Source: Shewanella psychropiezotolerans (lineage in GTDB: Bacteria > Pseudomonadota > Gammaproteobacteria > Enterobacterales > Shewanellaceae). From it: a stretch of 64,000 nt of DNA. Location: positions 5,634,001 to 5,698,000 of the forward strand of contig NZ_CP041614.1 of assembly GCF_007197555.1 (NCBI RefSeq). Reading direction: 5' to 3'. The notes under the pieces are model-generated. The model saw nothing but the letters and a program-made list of their open reading frames with translations. It was not told where the DNA came from and ran no database searches. Shown here piece by piece: positions 1-11,764 of the stretch (position 1 is the stretch's first letter; every line of letters begins with the position of its first letter). The position numbers were made by a program, and so were the translations under genes.

Positions 1-3000
1 ATCGTAGTGATAGGTTTCACGGCTCTCAACCGCAGCAGATGTAGTGCAGCTTGTTTGACCTGCCCACTGTTTAACCCACGCAGGCTTGCCCACATTATGC
101 AGACTCGCGCTGCGACCATAACCCCAACAAGAAAGGTTAGTCGCGTCTTTTCGCCACAACATACGGCCCATGGCATCGTATTCAGTGGTGGTCGTTTGTT
201 TTTTTGCATCAGTCTGAGTGAGTAACTCACCAAAATCGTTATAGGTATAGGTCCAACTGCCCTTATCCGGGTCATTGGTTGCAGTTTTACGACCATACGC
301 ATCAAAACCGGTAGTGATTGATTGATACTTCCAGGCATCATTCTTATCTTTCGCCTTAGTTGTCACCTTACGGGTATTACCAAAAGCGTCATAATAGTAA
401 TAGATCACTTGGCTTTGCGGATCGGTACGGGCGATAAGCTGACCATCAGCACTGTAGGTATCCTTATAGTGCAGACCCTTTTCATCTATCGAGGTGGTCA
501 CTAAACCATTGATCTTGCTGTACACCATCACAGCGCCAGATTCAGTGAGCTTACTTTGCTTATACACACGCCCTAAAGCATCATAAAATTGCTGCGACTT
601 GACACTCGACGCCGAACCATAATTGGGCACACTTTGATGCGTGACACGACCCAATTTGTCATAGCTCGATGCCGTAACGACCCAACTACCATTAAAGCCT
701 TTAACCCGCTGCTCACGTTGACGACCAAACTTGTCAAAATAACTGACCGATTGCGGCTTATTGCTGCTGGTATGGGTTTCTGTAATAAAGTCTTTATCGC
801 AACTGCTACACAGGCTACGGCGGGTTTCGCTGGTGTTGCCATCAGCTAGCACCTGGCGCACGACCTTCCCCTGAATATCAAAATAGCGGGTTGAGGCTAA
901 CTTATTGGGACCTGTGGTGGTTTTACTATAGATCCGTCCCGCTGTTGCTGTGCTGCCTGACTTGCCGTTATAAAGGTAAGTTTCTGACTCACCGTTTTGG
1001 TTCATCTGGCTGGCAAGGTACTGGCCACGGCTATCATAAAACCAATATTGCCCGCGCTTTTGATAGCTGCTGGTATTGTGCTTAGCGTAACTTTGCTCTG
1101 CCACCTTATTACCATATTTATCGTAGAAAAATGCAGTGGTAAGGCCATTAACTTGGGATTCACGCAGCATGCCATTGGGGTAATAACTGAATTTAGTTTG
1201 CCTACTTTGATTATTTGTACTGCCAGATTCTGTATTCTTGTAGCGAGTTTTCGCCACGATGGTTTTATAAAGTCGCCCAAACTGCCTTGCATCTGGCTGA
1301 GAGCCACTCTGACTCTCAACTTGATTATGAGCATTACCTAATACTAATGCATTTGAATTGAGGACGTTATAAGCCGTATTCTCATAATGGTTACTGGTTC
1401 GTGTCTGGTGGATTAACGCGCCTGTGGCACCTTTCACCTGAACCAGGCTCGTGCTTAGATAATTCCAATTATTATGGGTATTTGTCGTTAACGTCTCGCT
1501 GACCCTCCCCCAGTTAGTGATCGTTTTTCCATCTGAAGAGAGATCTAGACTATAGCTTTCCTCTTTAGAGGTTTTCAGATAAACATGAATCCCGCCATTG
1601 GCACTCGTCGTTTGCGTATAAGTATTGAAGGCACTAGTCAGTAACTTGTCTTTATACTTTCGAGTTGTGGTCTTTGGCATCCCCGTGAGGGGATACAGCT
1701 GATGATATTGGGTAGTGGTAACCACACCTGATTGGGGGTCAGTAGTCTGTACCGTTTCAAAACCTAAGAAACCACGTCCTTTTTTGTGCGCCAGGGGTCC
1801 ACCATAAGCATATTGCACTAACACAGAGTCAGTATTTGTAGACTGAGTCGCCGCCTCAGTCACCACATACATACCAGCAATGGGGGTAATGTACTCCTCA
1901 TCATTCGGCTTTTGGCTAGATTCCAGATTAATCAGTGGAATACCACTATTTAGTGGTGCATAAGCAATGTTTGTTTCTACACCAAACCCATTGGTGATTT
2001 TTGTCAGTACATGCTCTTTAATGTAAGGACGCGTTGCCTTTTGTACTTTCCAGGAACCGGAATTTGTAGATGCGGTTAATAGGTCTAACTTGCCATCGCC
2101 GTCGACATCGGCAAGACGCATTGCGGTTTCTGCAGGATTCGAGTTTGTCCCCACCGTGAGAGAGCCGCGCTTAATAAAGTTGGCACTCTCTGCTGTCGCA
2201 CTAGGGCCGGAGAGAATAATGTTGTACGTTTTAGTGGAGGTAGCCGCGAGGATATCTGAACGGCCATCAGCATCGAGATCGACAAACTGGTGACGATTAT
2301 AAATACTTACTGTGGTGGCATTGATCCCGATAAGCACTTTAGACCCCGTGAATGTACCATCCCCTTAGAGAGACGGTAATACCATTTTTCTCCAGAAATA
2401 AAAGCAATATCAGTTAAACCATCACCATTAAAGTCAGCCACCCTTAATGCTTTTAAAGTCGTTCCAAGGTAGCTGCTATTGGTCGCCGAATATCTGACTT
2501 GGCCACTGGAATTAACAGAGGCAATAAAAGCATAGGTTTTATAGCTTATCGACGTCGTTGTCCTACAGTTTGATCCTGATGGTCCAGCAAGGCCCTGTAG
2601 CGATGAAGTTGGTTCTTTAAGCGATCTTTCTTCTTGACCATCACAGCCAGGTGGTGGTGGATTAGTGGTAATTTTACGCATTTTCATCACAATATCAGTT
2701 AACCCATCGCCATTGACATCGATCATTGCCGAGTTTTTGATATTGGCCGACATTCTCGCGATGTCATTGCCGTAAGCCTGATACGCGGTTGCGCCACTAA
2801 AATTTGAAGGTAGGGTTAACGAGATTGATTTAGCCGCCGAAAAAGTCCCACCTAAATTATGGTAATATTTCAGAACAGAACCTGATTTAAATACGATATC
2901 CTGCAGGCCATCACCGTCGACATCAGCGACAATGGTATTCTTATAAGCTGAAGAGGAGATCCCTAAGGATTTATAGGTGAAATCATAGTTGACTGTATAT

Positions 3001-5069
3001 GTTTCACATAGTTGCTGGTTATCAGGCTCAGGCTCACAATGCTCTTGTTCACCTGAACTAGGGTCTGAAGTCACCACATGCCAATTGCCAGACGCAAATG
3101 GAATCAACAACTCCTGCTTACCATCGCCATTGTAATCAATGACCCTAGCGTAACCTTTCTCGCCTATGCTGGCATTGGTTATCTTCTTCGTTTTATTGGT
3201 GATAGAGCTTGTCTTGATGGTACGTTCAAGGGGTTCACCATTAAGATAATTATGTTTGTAGTTTGCTGGTATAGATACAGTGGATTCATGAGTGACCACT
3301 TCCCAATCTGTGGTGTAGTAATGCCACTTACCGTCTTTCGGAAATAACATGTCAGCATAGCCATCCCCATTAAAGTCGAGCACTTGGGTAAAGTACCTGT
3401 CACTGTTACTTGATGCGGCGCTGTATGAAGTGGTCTCAAATGGTTTTAACGTAGGAGTATTGTATGAAACCTTACACCAACGTCCTGATTCATTTTCAGA
3501 AGAATCACAAAAACTAACAGCATCGCAGATAATTTCATTTATAGTATCAGGCTGGCCTAACCGACACATCTCATAAGACAGACTTGCCGCTTTTCGCGCA
3601 GGTTGCTCAAATTCAAATGTGGTCGCCGGTAGACAATCTGTGTTTGTTTCATCAAAACACTCCTGTATTCCGGTGACATAATTTCGCTCTTCAGGGATCT
3701 CAGTTAACAGCCAGGTAAAATCATAAGACCGAAATAGTGCAGAGTCTTGTTTGACTTTGATCTGTTGCAATCTTTTATTATTAGTAAGGATCCCGCCGTT
3801 AGCGTACCCTTCGATAGAACGCGACAGATCAGAATAGATAAACTCAACACTGTTATAGGGCGCCTTGCCTAATGCACTATTGCCCCCATAGGCAATTTTA
3901 TTGAGTATATGGCTACCTTCGCTGATACTTTTTGTATAATCATAGCGAATGTAATTCCCCTTATTATCGACAATCGCTTTTAACGCCCAAAGCTTGGCTG
4001 CTGAGTTAGCGGGAAAACCACCACGTTCAACATAGGCATCTGTAGCAGAGGTGATTGACGGCGCCTTGCCATAATAATGAGTTTCATTGGATTGTGTGGT
4101 CACAGTGAAATAGGAGGGACCATTTGTGCCACTGTAGACTTTAATCACACTAAAATTATCAATTTCTGTATGATATTCATTGGCGCTGTTGGTGTTTAGA
4201 ATTAATCTTTGCCCGTTAAAACAAAACGCATCACTTGAATTATATTTAATGCCGTCAATCTTGCCATCGATAGCAATGCTTTTAGGACAACGGGCAATTG
4301 CAGATAACCCCGATATATTCCAGCCCATCCCTAATATCCCTTCGCCACCTTGGCTGCTATAGGTCAAGCCAACCTGAGGAGCGACGCCTGCGGTTGCAGG
4401 TGGTAAACTAAGAGGAATGCTGTAGGTTGCAGCACCCGTTTCCGTGACCTTAAATTGCCCAGCGCTTAAGCCTATGACATTTCCGGGATTTGTAAATGAA
4501 TCAGAGGCTGACGTATCAATGAGTTGGCCGGAACGAGAACCTAAATAAGTAGCGGAAGTACTGGTAATGTCGTTAATGCCATCGCCATTAACATCTTTAA
4601 TGGTTAACTGGGTACCTTGTGAAAGATCAATCCCATTTCTTGCATTACTATAGGCATCAACATTCGCCCCCCCCTGTAAATTGCTGACAACAAAACTGTC
4701 CCTATAACTGCTTGAATCACGAATTAAAATATCAAGCAGGCCATCTCCATCTATATCATAAAATTCCAGCGCTAAATGAGAGGCTGAGGTGATTGTCAAA
4801 CGGTCAAAGTCACCTTGAGTCATTGGCTGTAATGTCCAGGAATTGCCCGACTCTACCAGTTTAAACACGCCATTTTTAGGTGTGATATATAATGGAATAT
4901 TAATATCACCTGCAATTAACACGAACTTAGGGGGTAAGCGTAGAATGATATTTCCACTACTGTCTGTGTAAACTTCATACCCTTGATAATCCGAATTTAG
5001 ATCGGCATGAACGCTTGTAATGACAGACAGAAATAGCACAAATAGAAAAGCAATCCGTTGTTTAATCAT
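1..5069 (-). CDS. SpvB/FG-GAP/RHS-repeat secreted toxin-like protein, frameshifted, 3' end outside window
   Basis: Start ATG at 5069 gives a clear signal peptide (about 22 residues, ending SVHA). The first 900 residues resemble the SpvB/TcB N-terminal region: a Salmonella virulence plasmid type domain followed by many FG-GAP/VCBS motifs of the form D-x-NGDG-x-x-D, for example DINGDGINDI, DVDGDGLQDI and DFNGDGLTDI. The frame then breaks in a run of four C (plus strand 2361-2364); adding one base continues the same protein without a stop to position 1, through two further FG-GAP motifs (DLDADGRSDI, DVDGDGKLDL) and then YD-type RHS repeats (for example FYDKYGNKVA, YDKLGRVTH, YDAFGNTRKV, YDAMGRMLW). 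About 1,690 residues are visible. In the family, SpvB and RHS parts form a shell around a variable C-terminal toxin, which lies beyond the window. Export by the signal peptide is visible; toxin function is inference. Confidence 0.85.
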
Positions 5070-5252
5070 AATCCCTTACTCAATATCCCTATAGAAACTT
5101 GCAGTATCGAGTGCAATCTACACAAAAATAAACAAAAACAAAACACTTAGTTACATTCGGCGACAGTTATTTACATCGATTGCGCTTTATTGGTAATGAG
5201 GTTGGTGAGTGTGGTTGTGATAAATGCTAAGAAAAGGCTGATGATCAGTTTA

Positions 5253-5264
5253 TTACCATGGTAA
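5253..5264. promoter_or_regulatory. Perfect 12-bp palindrome, possible operator
   Basis: The sequence TTACCATGGTAA is its own reverse complement and lies about 185 bases upstream of the RHS-type gene start. It could be a regulator binding site, but no second copy was found and chance cannot be excluded. Confidence 0.25.
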
Positions 5265-5371
5265 ACGGGGCTGACAGCGCTTTCTTACAGAGCATCTATC
5301 TTTTTAGGTTATTTCTGAGAATTTGATATGTTTAAGTATGTAGCAGTAATTAAGATATAAATAAATTAGTC

Positions 5372-5396
5372 AAAAAAGCGCGGCGTCCTGCCGCGC
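5372..5396 (-). terminator. Rho-independent terminator of the efflux operon
   Basis: A GC-rich 7-bp stem (GCGCGGC/GCCGCGC, 5-nt loop) is followed on the minus strand by six T. It lies about 245 bases downstream of the CzcA-type gene, whose transcript would end here. No gene is seen in the trailing 240 bases. Confidence 0.8.
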
Positions 5397-5639
5397 GTAC
5401 TAAATCGACTTGTTTGAAGGGAAATATTGAAAATGATCAGGTTAGACAGTGCTTGAATAACACAATAAGTCCATTACTTCCCTACTGTTTAGCGCTCTTT
5501 ACAGAGGTAAATAAGCAAGTGAACGTAGCCAATATAAGATGCGACGGCAGACTAACGCTACGCATCTCATTTCTTCCACGAGAAAGAAGACCCTCCTTGT
5601 CGACTAAAAATTACAAGCTAATTAAAATATAACTAATTG

Positions 5640-8600
5640 TTAATTTTGAGTTTCCTCTTTCCGGTATATCCAGCGATACAGGGTCGGCAAGACCAGTAGC
5701 GTCAGTGCAGTGGAGCTAAACAAGCCACCTATAATCACCACAGCTAAGGGCTGCTGAATTTCACTGCCTACGCCGGATGAAATCAAGATAGGAATAAGAC
5801 CTAACGCCGAGGTCAATGCCGTCATTAATACCGGACGCAAGCGCCCTACCGTGCCTTCATAGACCGAATCATAGAGGCTTTCCCCTTGGCCAAGAGTCCC
5901 GGTAGCTTCTCGTAATGCCTGTTGGCGTCTCTGGTTAATCGAATCCACCAGCACCACACCGTTAAGTACGGCGACACCGAACAAGGTGATAAAGCCGATG
6001 GAGCTTGGAACCGAAAGGTAAGTTCCGCTGATAAACAGGGCAACCACACCACCAATTAAGGCCAATGGCACGTTTGCCATGATGAGGGCGACTTGCTTGA
6101 GTGAACCAAACGAGAAGAAGAGTAACAGGGCAATCAGACCAATAGAGATAGGCACGACTAGCATGAGTTTTTGCTGAGCTCTTTGCTGATTCTCATATTG
6201 ACCTCCGACGACCACAGTATAACCCGCTGGTAATTTAGCCTGTGGAATGACGGCATATATATCTTTTACCACTGAGCCCATGTCGCGACCTGAGACGTTG
6301 GCCTGCACCACAACCCGGCGCTGCACATCGTCACGACGAATGTTTGGCGGCGCCATCTCGACTTCGACACTGGCCACTTCGCCTAAACGTACGGTGGCAC
6401 CGTTTACGCCGTTAAGGAGAAGATCTCTCAGGGCATCAGGCGAGCTACGATATTGCTCGGCGAGACGCACATTGATGTCGTATCTGGCATTGCCATCGAT
6501 CACTTGTCCGGCGCTTACACCACCTATACCTTGGCTAACCAGGCTCATGACCTCATCGACACTGATACCATAACGCGCCAGTACATCACGCTTAGGTCTC
6601 ACCACGAGCTGAGCCTCACCACTGACCTGCTCCAGTGACACATCCACTGCACCCGGGATTTTTGATACCAGATCCGAGAGTCTCTCTCCGCTGGCTGATA
6701 ACACGTCTAAATCCGGGCCGAAAATCTTAATCGCCAGCTGAGCTTTGACACCCGATAGCAGTTCATCGACTCGGGTGGCAATGGGCTGTGAGAAGGTGAA
6801 TAGCAAGCCAGGGAAGACACTGATTTTCTCCTCCATCAACTTCTGCAGCTCGACTCGGCTCGAAGCCGACTGCCACTCTTCGACAGGCTTGAGGCCAATA
6901 TAGATCTCAATATTACTCACGGGCTCAGGATCGCCGCCTAGCTCGGGGGCACCGATACGACTCAAGGCATATTCCACCTCGGGGAACTCGAGTAACAGCT
7001 TTTCTATCTTAGGCGCGACATCGATTGAGGTCTGTATGCTCGCCGTCGGTGCTAAGGTGATCCTCAGGTTAATCGTGCCCTCTTCAAGTTCAGGTACGAA
7101 CTCTGTGCCTAAGCGCGGCAACAAGGACATGCTCAACACAAATAATGTCACTGCTGTGATAACCACTGTCTTAGGACGCGCCATGGTTAACGTCAACAAG
7201 CGACGATACACAGACTCGATTGGCTTAAGCACCGCACTTTCTCTGAGGGTAATACCACGCTTAAACAGGTAAACCGCCAGAGCCGGTACGGCAACGAGTG
7301 CTACCACTAAGGCCGACAACATGGCTAATATGATACTCACAGCCATGGGCTGAAACAGCTTACCTTCGACGCCTTCCAGGGCAAACAGAGGCGCAAATAC
7401 CACTATGATGATGGCTGTTGCGAAGAAGATAGGACTACAGACTTCCTTAGCCGCCAGCATGACACGCATGCCGATGGCTGCAGATGTTTCGCTATGGGCC
7501 GGTGTCCCAGCGCCATCTTCGTCGGCATGATAAGGGTCAGCCTCACCATCTGCACGAATACGGGCATCATTAAGATGTTGTCTATCGGGTTGGGTCAGAT
7601 GCTTGAAAATGTTCTCAACCATTACCACAGAGCCATCCACCAGCATACCGATAGCCACCGCCAGTCCACCTAAGGACATCAGGTTGGCCGACATGCCGAA
7701 ATATGACATCACCATCAGCGCCAGGCCGATAGAAACCGGAATAGACAATAACACCAACATGGTGGCGCGAATGTTGACTAAGAACAGCGCCAAGATCACC
7801 ACGATAAACACGAATGCCATCAAGAGGGCATCACGCACTGTGGTCACCGCCTGATCAACCAGATCCGCCTGATCGTAGAACACCTCGAAGGTGACACCAT
7901 CGGGAAGCGCCTGCTCAACCAGTGAAGTTCTGGCATTGATATCATCTATGGTTGCCTTAGTGTTAGCCCCCATACGTTTGAGGATTACCCCGGCAACGAC
8001 TTCACCCAGATCTTGAGGATTACCCGCCTCGTCACGACGAGTCATGGTCACCGCGCCGACACGAATTTCACTGCCATAATCCACATTAGCGATATCACTA
8101 ACCCTGACAGGAGTTCCCGCCACTTCGGTCAAGGGGATCTGAGCAATGGCCTTGAGCCCTGCATCACCCGAAGGCAAGAGACCATAACCACGAACAACCA
8201 GTTGCTCCTGACCTTGCTCCATAAACCAGCCACCTGCGTTACGGTTATTGCTCTCCAACGCTGTGGTCACTTGTTCCATATTTAGGCCATAACTGCGCAG
8301 CTTATTCGGATCGATCTGCACCTGATATTGACGCACATCACCACCGAATGAGAGCACATCGGTCACGCCACCAACAGGCATCATGATGAGCTTGACCAAA
8401 TAGTCGTTGAGGCTACGTAGTTCAGCAGCATCTATGCCTGAGCCGGGTTCGGCCCGAAGAATATATTGATAAATCTGACCTAAACCTGAGGTGTTCGGAC
8501 CGATTTCAGGCACACCGATACCATCAGGGATCATCTCTCTGGCCGCCTGCAGCTGCTCGAACACCTGCTGACGGGCAAAATAGATATCCGTTCCTTCGGC

Positions 8601-8891
8601 AAATACCACAGTCACCAGCGACAGACCAGTACGGGATAGTGAACGCACCTCAGTCACAGCAGGCAAGGCATACATGGCCGACTCGACCGGATAACTGATT
8701 AACTTCTCAACTTCTTCTGCCGCTAAACCCTCGGCCTCGGTGTTTACGGTAACTTGTACGTTGGTAACATCCGGAAAAGCATCCAGATTCAATTTAGGTA
8801 ACATGGCCACACTGGCTATCGCAACAGCAATAAGCGCCAGCACCACCATTAGTCGGTTGCGGATCGCAACCTCAATAAGTCTCTGCAACAT
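5640..8891 (-). CDS. Heavy-metal efflux RND transporter, CzcA/CusA family
   Basis: Inner-membrane proton-driven pump of a tripartite metal efflux complex. At 1083 residues it has the usual family length, beginning with the typical N-terminal helix and the periplasmic motif LDAFPDVTNVQV. The TM4 signature reads AIGMLVDGSVVMVEN, containing the Asp used in proton relay; it is neither the classical CzcA (DFG...DGAV) nor the classical CusA version, so the metal is not assigned. A His- and acidic-rich cytoplasmic insertion follows TM4 (around FKHLTQPDRQHLND and DPYHADEDG), which could bind metal. Two RND halves are recognisable, the second ending near LVLPTLYRWIYRK. It is the last gene of the operon after the CzcC- and CzcB-type genes. 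Confidence 0.93.
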   Translation of the reverse strand: MLQRLIEVAIRNRLMVVLALIAVAIASVAMLPKLNLDAFPDVTNVQVTVNTEAEGLAAEEVEKLISYPVESAMYALPAVTEVRSLSRTGLSLVTVVFAEGTDIYFARQQVFEQLQAAREMIPDGIGVPEIGPNTSGLGQIYQYILRAEPGSGIDAAELRSLNDYLVKLIMMPVGGVTDVLSFGGDVRQYQVQIDPNKLRSYGLNMEQVTTALESNNRNAGGWFMEQGQEQLVVRGYGLLPSGDAGLKAIAQIPLTEVAGTPVRVSDIANVDYGSEIRVGAVTMTRRDEAGNPQDLGEVVAGVILKRMGANTKATIDDINARTSLVEQALPDGVTFEVFYDQADLVDQAVTTVRDALLMAFVFIVVILALFLVNIRATMLVLLSIPVSIGLALMVMSYFGMSANLMSLGGLAVAIGMLVDGSVVMVENIFKHLTQPDRQHLNDARIRADGEADPYHADEDGAGTPAHSETSAAIGMRVMLAAKEVCSPIFFATAIIIVVFAPLFALEGVEGKLFQPMAVSIILAMLSALVVALVAVPALAVYLFKRGITLRESAVLKPIESVYRRLLTLTMARPKTVVITAVTLFVLSMSLLPRLGTEFVPELEEGTINLRITLAPTASIQTSIDVAPKIEKLLLEFPEVEYALSRIGAPELGGDPEPVSNIEIYIGLKPVEEWQSASSRVELQKLMEEKISVFPGLLFTFSQPIATRVDELLSGVKAQLAIKIFGPDLDVLSASGERLSDLVSKIPGAVDVSLEQVSGEAQLVVRPKRDVLARYGISVDEVMSLVSQGIGGVSAGQVIDGNARYDINVRLAEQYRSSPDALRDLLLNGVNGATVRLGEVASVEVEMAPPNIRRDDVQRRVVVQANVSGRDMGSVVKDIYAVIPQAKLPAGYTVVVGGQYENQQRAQQKLMLVVPISIGLIALLLFFSFGSLKQVALIMANVPLALIGGVVALFISGTYLSVPSSIGFITLFGVAVLNGVVLVDSINQRRQQALREATGTLGQGESLYDSVYEGTVGRLRPVLMTALTSALGLIPILISSGVGSEIQQPLAVVIIGGLFSSTALTLLVLPTLYRWIYRKEETQN

Positions 8892-8926
8892 AAGAGAGTT
8901 CCTTAACTTTTAAGAGAGTGTGGTTA

Positions 8927-10222
8927 TTAGTGGTTGTGGATATCGAAGCCGGACTTAGCCAGCTCAGAGGCCAGGAAAAAGGCTCCGGATACCACCACAT
9001 TACTGCCTGGCGTCAAGCCACGAACTAAGTTCATGCCGCGCTGACGCTCAACCACTTCGACCTCTACCGCTTCGAAGCCATCTTCATCCTGAATAAATAC
9101 CTGCCAATCGCCATCTCCGCCGCGAGTCAGGGCCGCGTCGGGCAATATAACTCCACCTTGTAGCGCATTAGGTAAGTAAAGCTCGGCAAACTGGCCGGCA
9201 TGGATCACATGGCCTGGATTTTCCAAACTCAACAAGATCTGCTCGGTTCGAGTCACACTATTGAGTTCATGGGAGCGGCCGATGATCTTGGCTTTGAAGC
9301 TTCTGTCACCAACACGTACTAAGGCTTCACTGCCGACACTGATGTTTTCAGACTGAGCCGGAGTAACCTGAGCCTCGACCCAGAGATGTGATTCGTCGGT
9401 GAGCTGCATCAGTGCGGTACCAGAAGTGATCACTTGGCCTAACATGGCGAGATCTTGCTGCACACGGCCATTGATCGGGGCTAATAACTGATAGCTACCG
9501 ATAGTGCCTGGATTTGATTCTAATTTGGCGATCTGCGCCGATGTCATCTTCATCGCATCTAAGATTGCACGCTTAAGCTCAGCATCTACCTGAGCCTGCA
9601 GTCGGCGACTGGCACTGACGGTACTCTTGCCCATCCGCTTAACCCGGCTCCACTCGGCCGCGGCATTAATATAATCGGCCTGAGCCTGAGCAACTGCCAC
9701 ACCACCAAGCGTTAATAAGGGATCGCCCTTACTCACTTCCTGACCCGGAACCACATGACGATCTAATACTCGTACATCGAGTTGAGGCGCCAAGGTCATG
9801 GTTCTGTCTCTGTCTACAACCAGAGTCGCCGTGGCAACCGCCTCTAAGCTAAATATCTCCTCGGATAGTTGCGTCACCTCTACACCTGCAAGGGCTTGCT
9901 GTTCAGCCGTTAGCTTAAGGGCATGCTCCTCGCCACTCTCCTTACCAACTTGGGTTTCTGCACCATGACCATCACTTTTAGCTGGTATCTCAGCTGTTTC
10001 AGTCGTTTCTGCGCCGTGATCATGACCTTCTCCGGCAAATGCCGTTGAGGGGATCGCGGCAGCCGCAGTCAAGGTCATTAAAAATGCAAAGCTCATGGCT
10101 CTGGCAAGAGCACTCAGATGAAATGGTGCTACAGCTTGATTTTGCTTATTCATATCCATGCCAATGTTCTTAAATCTGTTGTTAAATCTGTTGTTAATCG
10201 TGTTCATAATTCGCGTTCCCAT
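8927..10222 (-). CDS. RND efflux periplasmic adaptor, CzcB/CusB family
   Basis: Membrane fusion protein linking the RND pump to the outer-membrane channel. After a long N-terminal signal/anchor segment (AMSFAFLMTLTAAAA, cleavage likely after AFA) comes a His-rich mature N terminus (GEGHDHGAET, KSDGHGAET), a feature of metal-sensing adaptors. A barrel-sandwich hybrid region follows (VVPGQEVSKGDPLLTLGG and SYQLLAPINGRVQQDLAMLG), then a beta-barrel and a membrane-proximal domain. ATG at 10222 lies 3 bases past the stop of the upstream gene; a second ATG at 10207 with a GGGA upstream is an alternative start. The extreme N terminus contains a small internal duplication (NNRFNNRF) encoded by a repeated 12-base unit. 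Confidence 0.9.
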   Translation of the reverse strand: MGTRIMNTINNRFNNRFKNIGMDMNKQNQAVAPFHLSALARAMSFAFLMTLTAAAAIPSTAFAGEGHDHGAETTETAEIPAKSDGHGAETQVGKESGEEHALKLTAEQQALAGVEVTQLSEEIFSLEAVATATLVVDRDRTMTLAPQLDVRVLDRHVVPGQEVSKGDPLLTLGGVAVAQAQADYINAAAEWSRVKRMGKSTVSASRRLQAQVDAELKRAILDAMKMTSAQIAKLESNPGTIGSYQLLAPINGRVQQDLAMLGQVITSGTALMQLTDESHLWVEAQVTPAQSENISVGSEALVRVGDRSFKAKIIGRSHELNSVTRTEQILLSLENPGHVIHAGQFAELYLPNALQGGVILPDAALTRGGDGDWQVFIQDEDGFEAVEVEVVERQRGMNLVRGLTPGSNVVVSGAFFLASELAKSGFDIHNH

Positions 10223-10227
10223 CTGAA

Positions 10228-11571
10228 TTAGTACTTAGCCGAAGAGGCGTTTTGCCCTGAGCCAGAGTGATTAGTCACTGATAATCTTGGTAACTGATCA
10301 TTTAAATATGCTTCCAGCTGACCACTGGCTCCCATCCAATCGAGCCAGCTGGTATACAGGGCTGTCTCCAGGGACAAACCAACAAGGTAACTGGTAGACA
10401 GTTGACGCTGGCTTTGAAGGTAAACGCTGGTATCTATGTCACCGGCGCGCCATTGCTGCGCCAGACCCGATGCGGCCTCGTGACCGGAATTAAGCACCAG
10501 ATCACGCCATTCTTGATAACGCTCGGTTAGTCTGGGCATGCTCAAATAAAACTTCTTCTGTTGCTGCTTGAGCACTCGCTCTTGCGCCAGATAGGTTTGC
10601 TCTGCAATGGCAATCTCCTGACTCGCCACCGCTAAAGTATCGCTGTAGTTATTACGGATCTGCAGCGGAATTGATAATCCTACGCCGACCTTGTTTTCCT
10701 CGCCTTCACGTTCGGCGCTAAGGCTGATGGTTGGATCGGCTGATGTATCGGCTTTAACTTGCTCGGCGTTGAGCTTGGTCAGCATAACGGCTTGATAAGC
10801 ACTCTTTAATGCGGGAAGTTCCGGGTCTATCTGCCTCGACATGTTTGGCAGGCTCAATGAACCGATAAACCCACTGAAAGCCATTTCACTCTCACCTAAT
10901 AGCATCAAGACATTAGTATCCGCTGTGATCGAGTCCTGCTCGGCCATAGCATACTCGGCGGCGCGGCTGGCCACATCCAACTGTACTAACTGCAAGGCAA
11001 CCGATGAAAGGTCTCCCACCTGTAACTGCTGTCTGGCAATATCCAGAGAGCGCTTAGACGAGGCAAGCTGTTGCTGTTGAAAGTCCAGGGCCTTACGGCT
11101 CTGGGATTGCTCTACTAGCGCCTGAATCACGCTTGCCAGCATCTGACTTCGCTCTAAGGTGATATCTGCAAGTAACCTTTCGGATTGAAGTTGAGCGATA
11201 CGGGTGGCGGCGCCGCGCTTATCACCCCAGTCTATGGTCTGACTGATATCTAAGGTGTAAGTATCCTCGGTGGCATTTTGATAGCTCACGCCCAGCTCTG
11301 GATTATAGATGGCTTGATCTGCCGCCTTGATGCTGAGCTCTGCCTGACTACGTCTGGCTTCTTGAGCAGCTACCTCAGGCAGAGCATTGAAGGTTTGCAT
11401 CAAGTCAGGCAACCAAGTCTTGAAGCCTGTTTGATTGCTTTGAGTAAGCCAAGCTTCACTGCTATTGAGCGTGCTGTCCGCTGCTACCGAATCTAGGTTA
11501 GCAGCCTGAACAGATGTTGCGCCACCGGTTAAATAGGCTAATAACAGACTGGCTATTATGGTCTTTTTCAT
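10228..11571 (-). CDS. Outer-membrane efflux channel, TolC/CzcC family
   Basis: TolC-like outer-membrane protein that completes the tripartite metal efflux complex. About 447 residues, with a signal peptide from MKKTIIASLLLAYLTGG to an Ala-rich cleavage site, followed by two OEP-type helical repeats rich in Ala, Gln and Leu (for example AAQEARRSQAEL and the AIAEQTYLAQER region). I chose the ATG at 11571 because AGGA lies about 8 bases upstream and it directly starts the signal peptide; a 12-residue longer frame has no such support. First gene of the CBA set, downstream of the small czcI-like gene. Confidence 0.9.
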   Translation of the reverse strand: MKKTIIASLLLAYLTGGATSVQAANLDSVAADSTLNSSEAWLTQSNQTGFKTWLPDLMQTFNALPEVAAQEARRSQAELSIKAADQAIYNPELGVSYQNATEDTYTLDISQTIDWGDKRGAATRIAQLQSERLLADITLERSQMLASVIQALVEQSQSRKALDFQQQQLASSKRSLDIARQQLQVGDLSSVALQLVQLDVASRAAEYAMAEQDSITADTNVLMLLGESEMAFSGFIGSLSLPNMSRQIDPELPALKSAYQAVMLTKLNAEQVKADTSADPTISLSAEREGEENKVGVGLSIPLQIRNNYSDTLAVASQEIAIAEQTYLAQERVLKQQQKKFYLSMPRLTERYQEWRDLVLNSGHEAASGLAQQWRAGDIDTSVYLQSQRQLSTSYLVGLSLETALYTSWLDWMGASGQLEAYLNDQLPRLSVTNHSGSGQNASSAKY

Positions 11572-11764
11572 TGTATATCCTATCCCTAAAGCCATCTCTT
11601 TCAGCAAAAGCTGTACTGCAAATCAAGCCCAATCTCAATGTCATTACGGACAGATGATTGCAGCCTGATACTTGCAGGTCTAATAGAAGGTTTTGGGGTT
11701 AAATCATCTCTAAGATCGTTTGGGCAAATGGCCTAAAGATCCAGTTAACGTTAGTCATGATTTC

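Larger units (their letters stand above)
5070..5639. other. Intergenic region between RHS-type gene and metal efflux operon
   Basis: This 570-base AT-rich stretch should carry the promoter of the leftward RHS-type gene near its left end and the 3' end of the leftward efflux operon at its right. I see a 12-bp perfect palindrome and a strong hairpin terminator, listed separately. A 72-codon rightward open frame at 5414-5632 has no convincing composition or ribosome binding site and is not called. Confidence 0.5.

Noticed and set aside
5414..5632. 72-codon rightward open frame
   Set aside because: No ribosome binding site or recognisable composition, and it lies in the trailing region of the leftward efflux transcript.
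5640..8891. Assigning copper/silver (cusA) or cobalt/zinc/cadmium (czcA) specificity
   Set aside because: The TM4 motif is intermediate and the Met ligands cannot be verified by eye, so only the family is stated.
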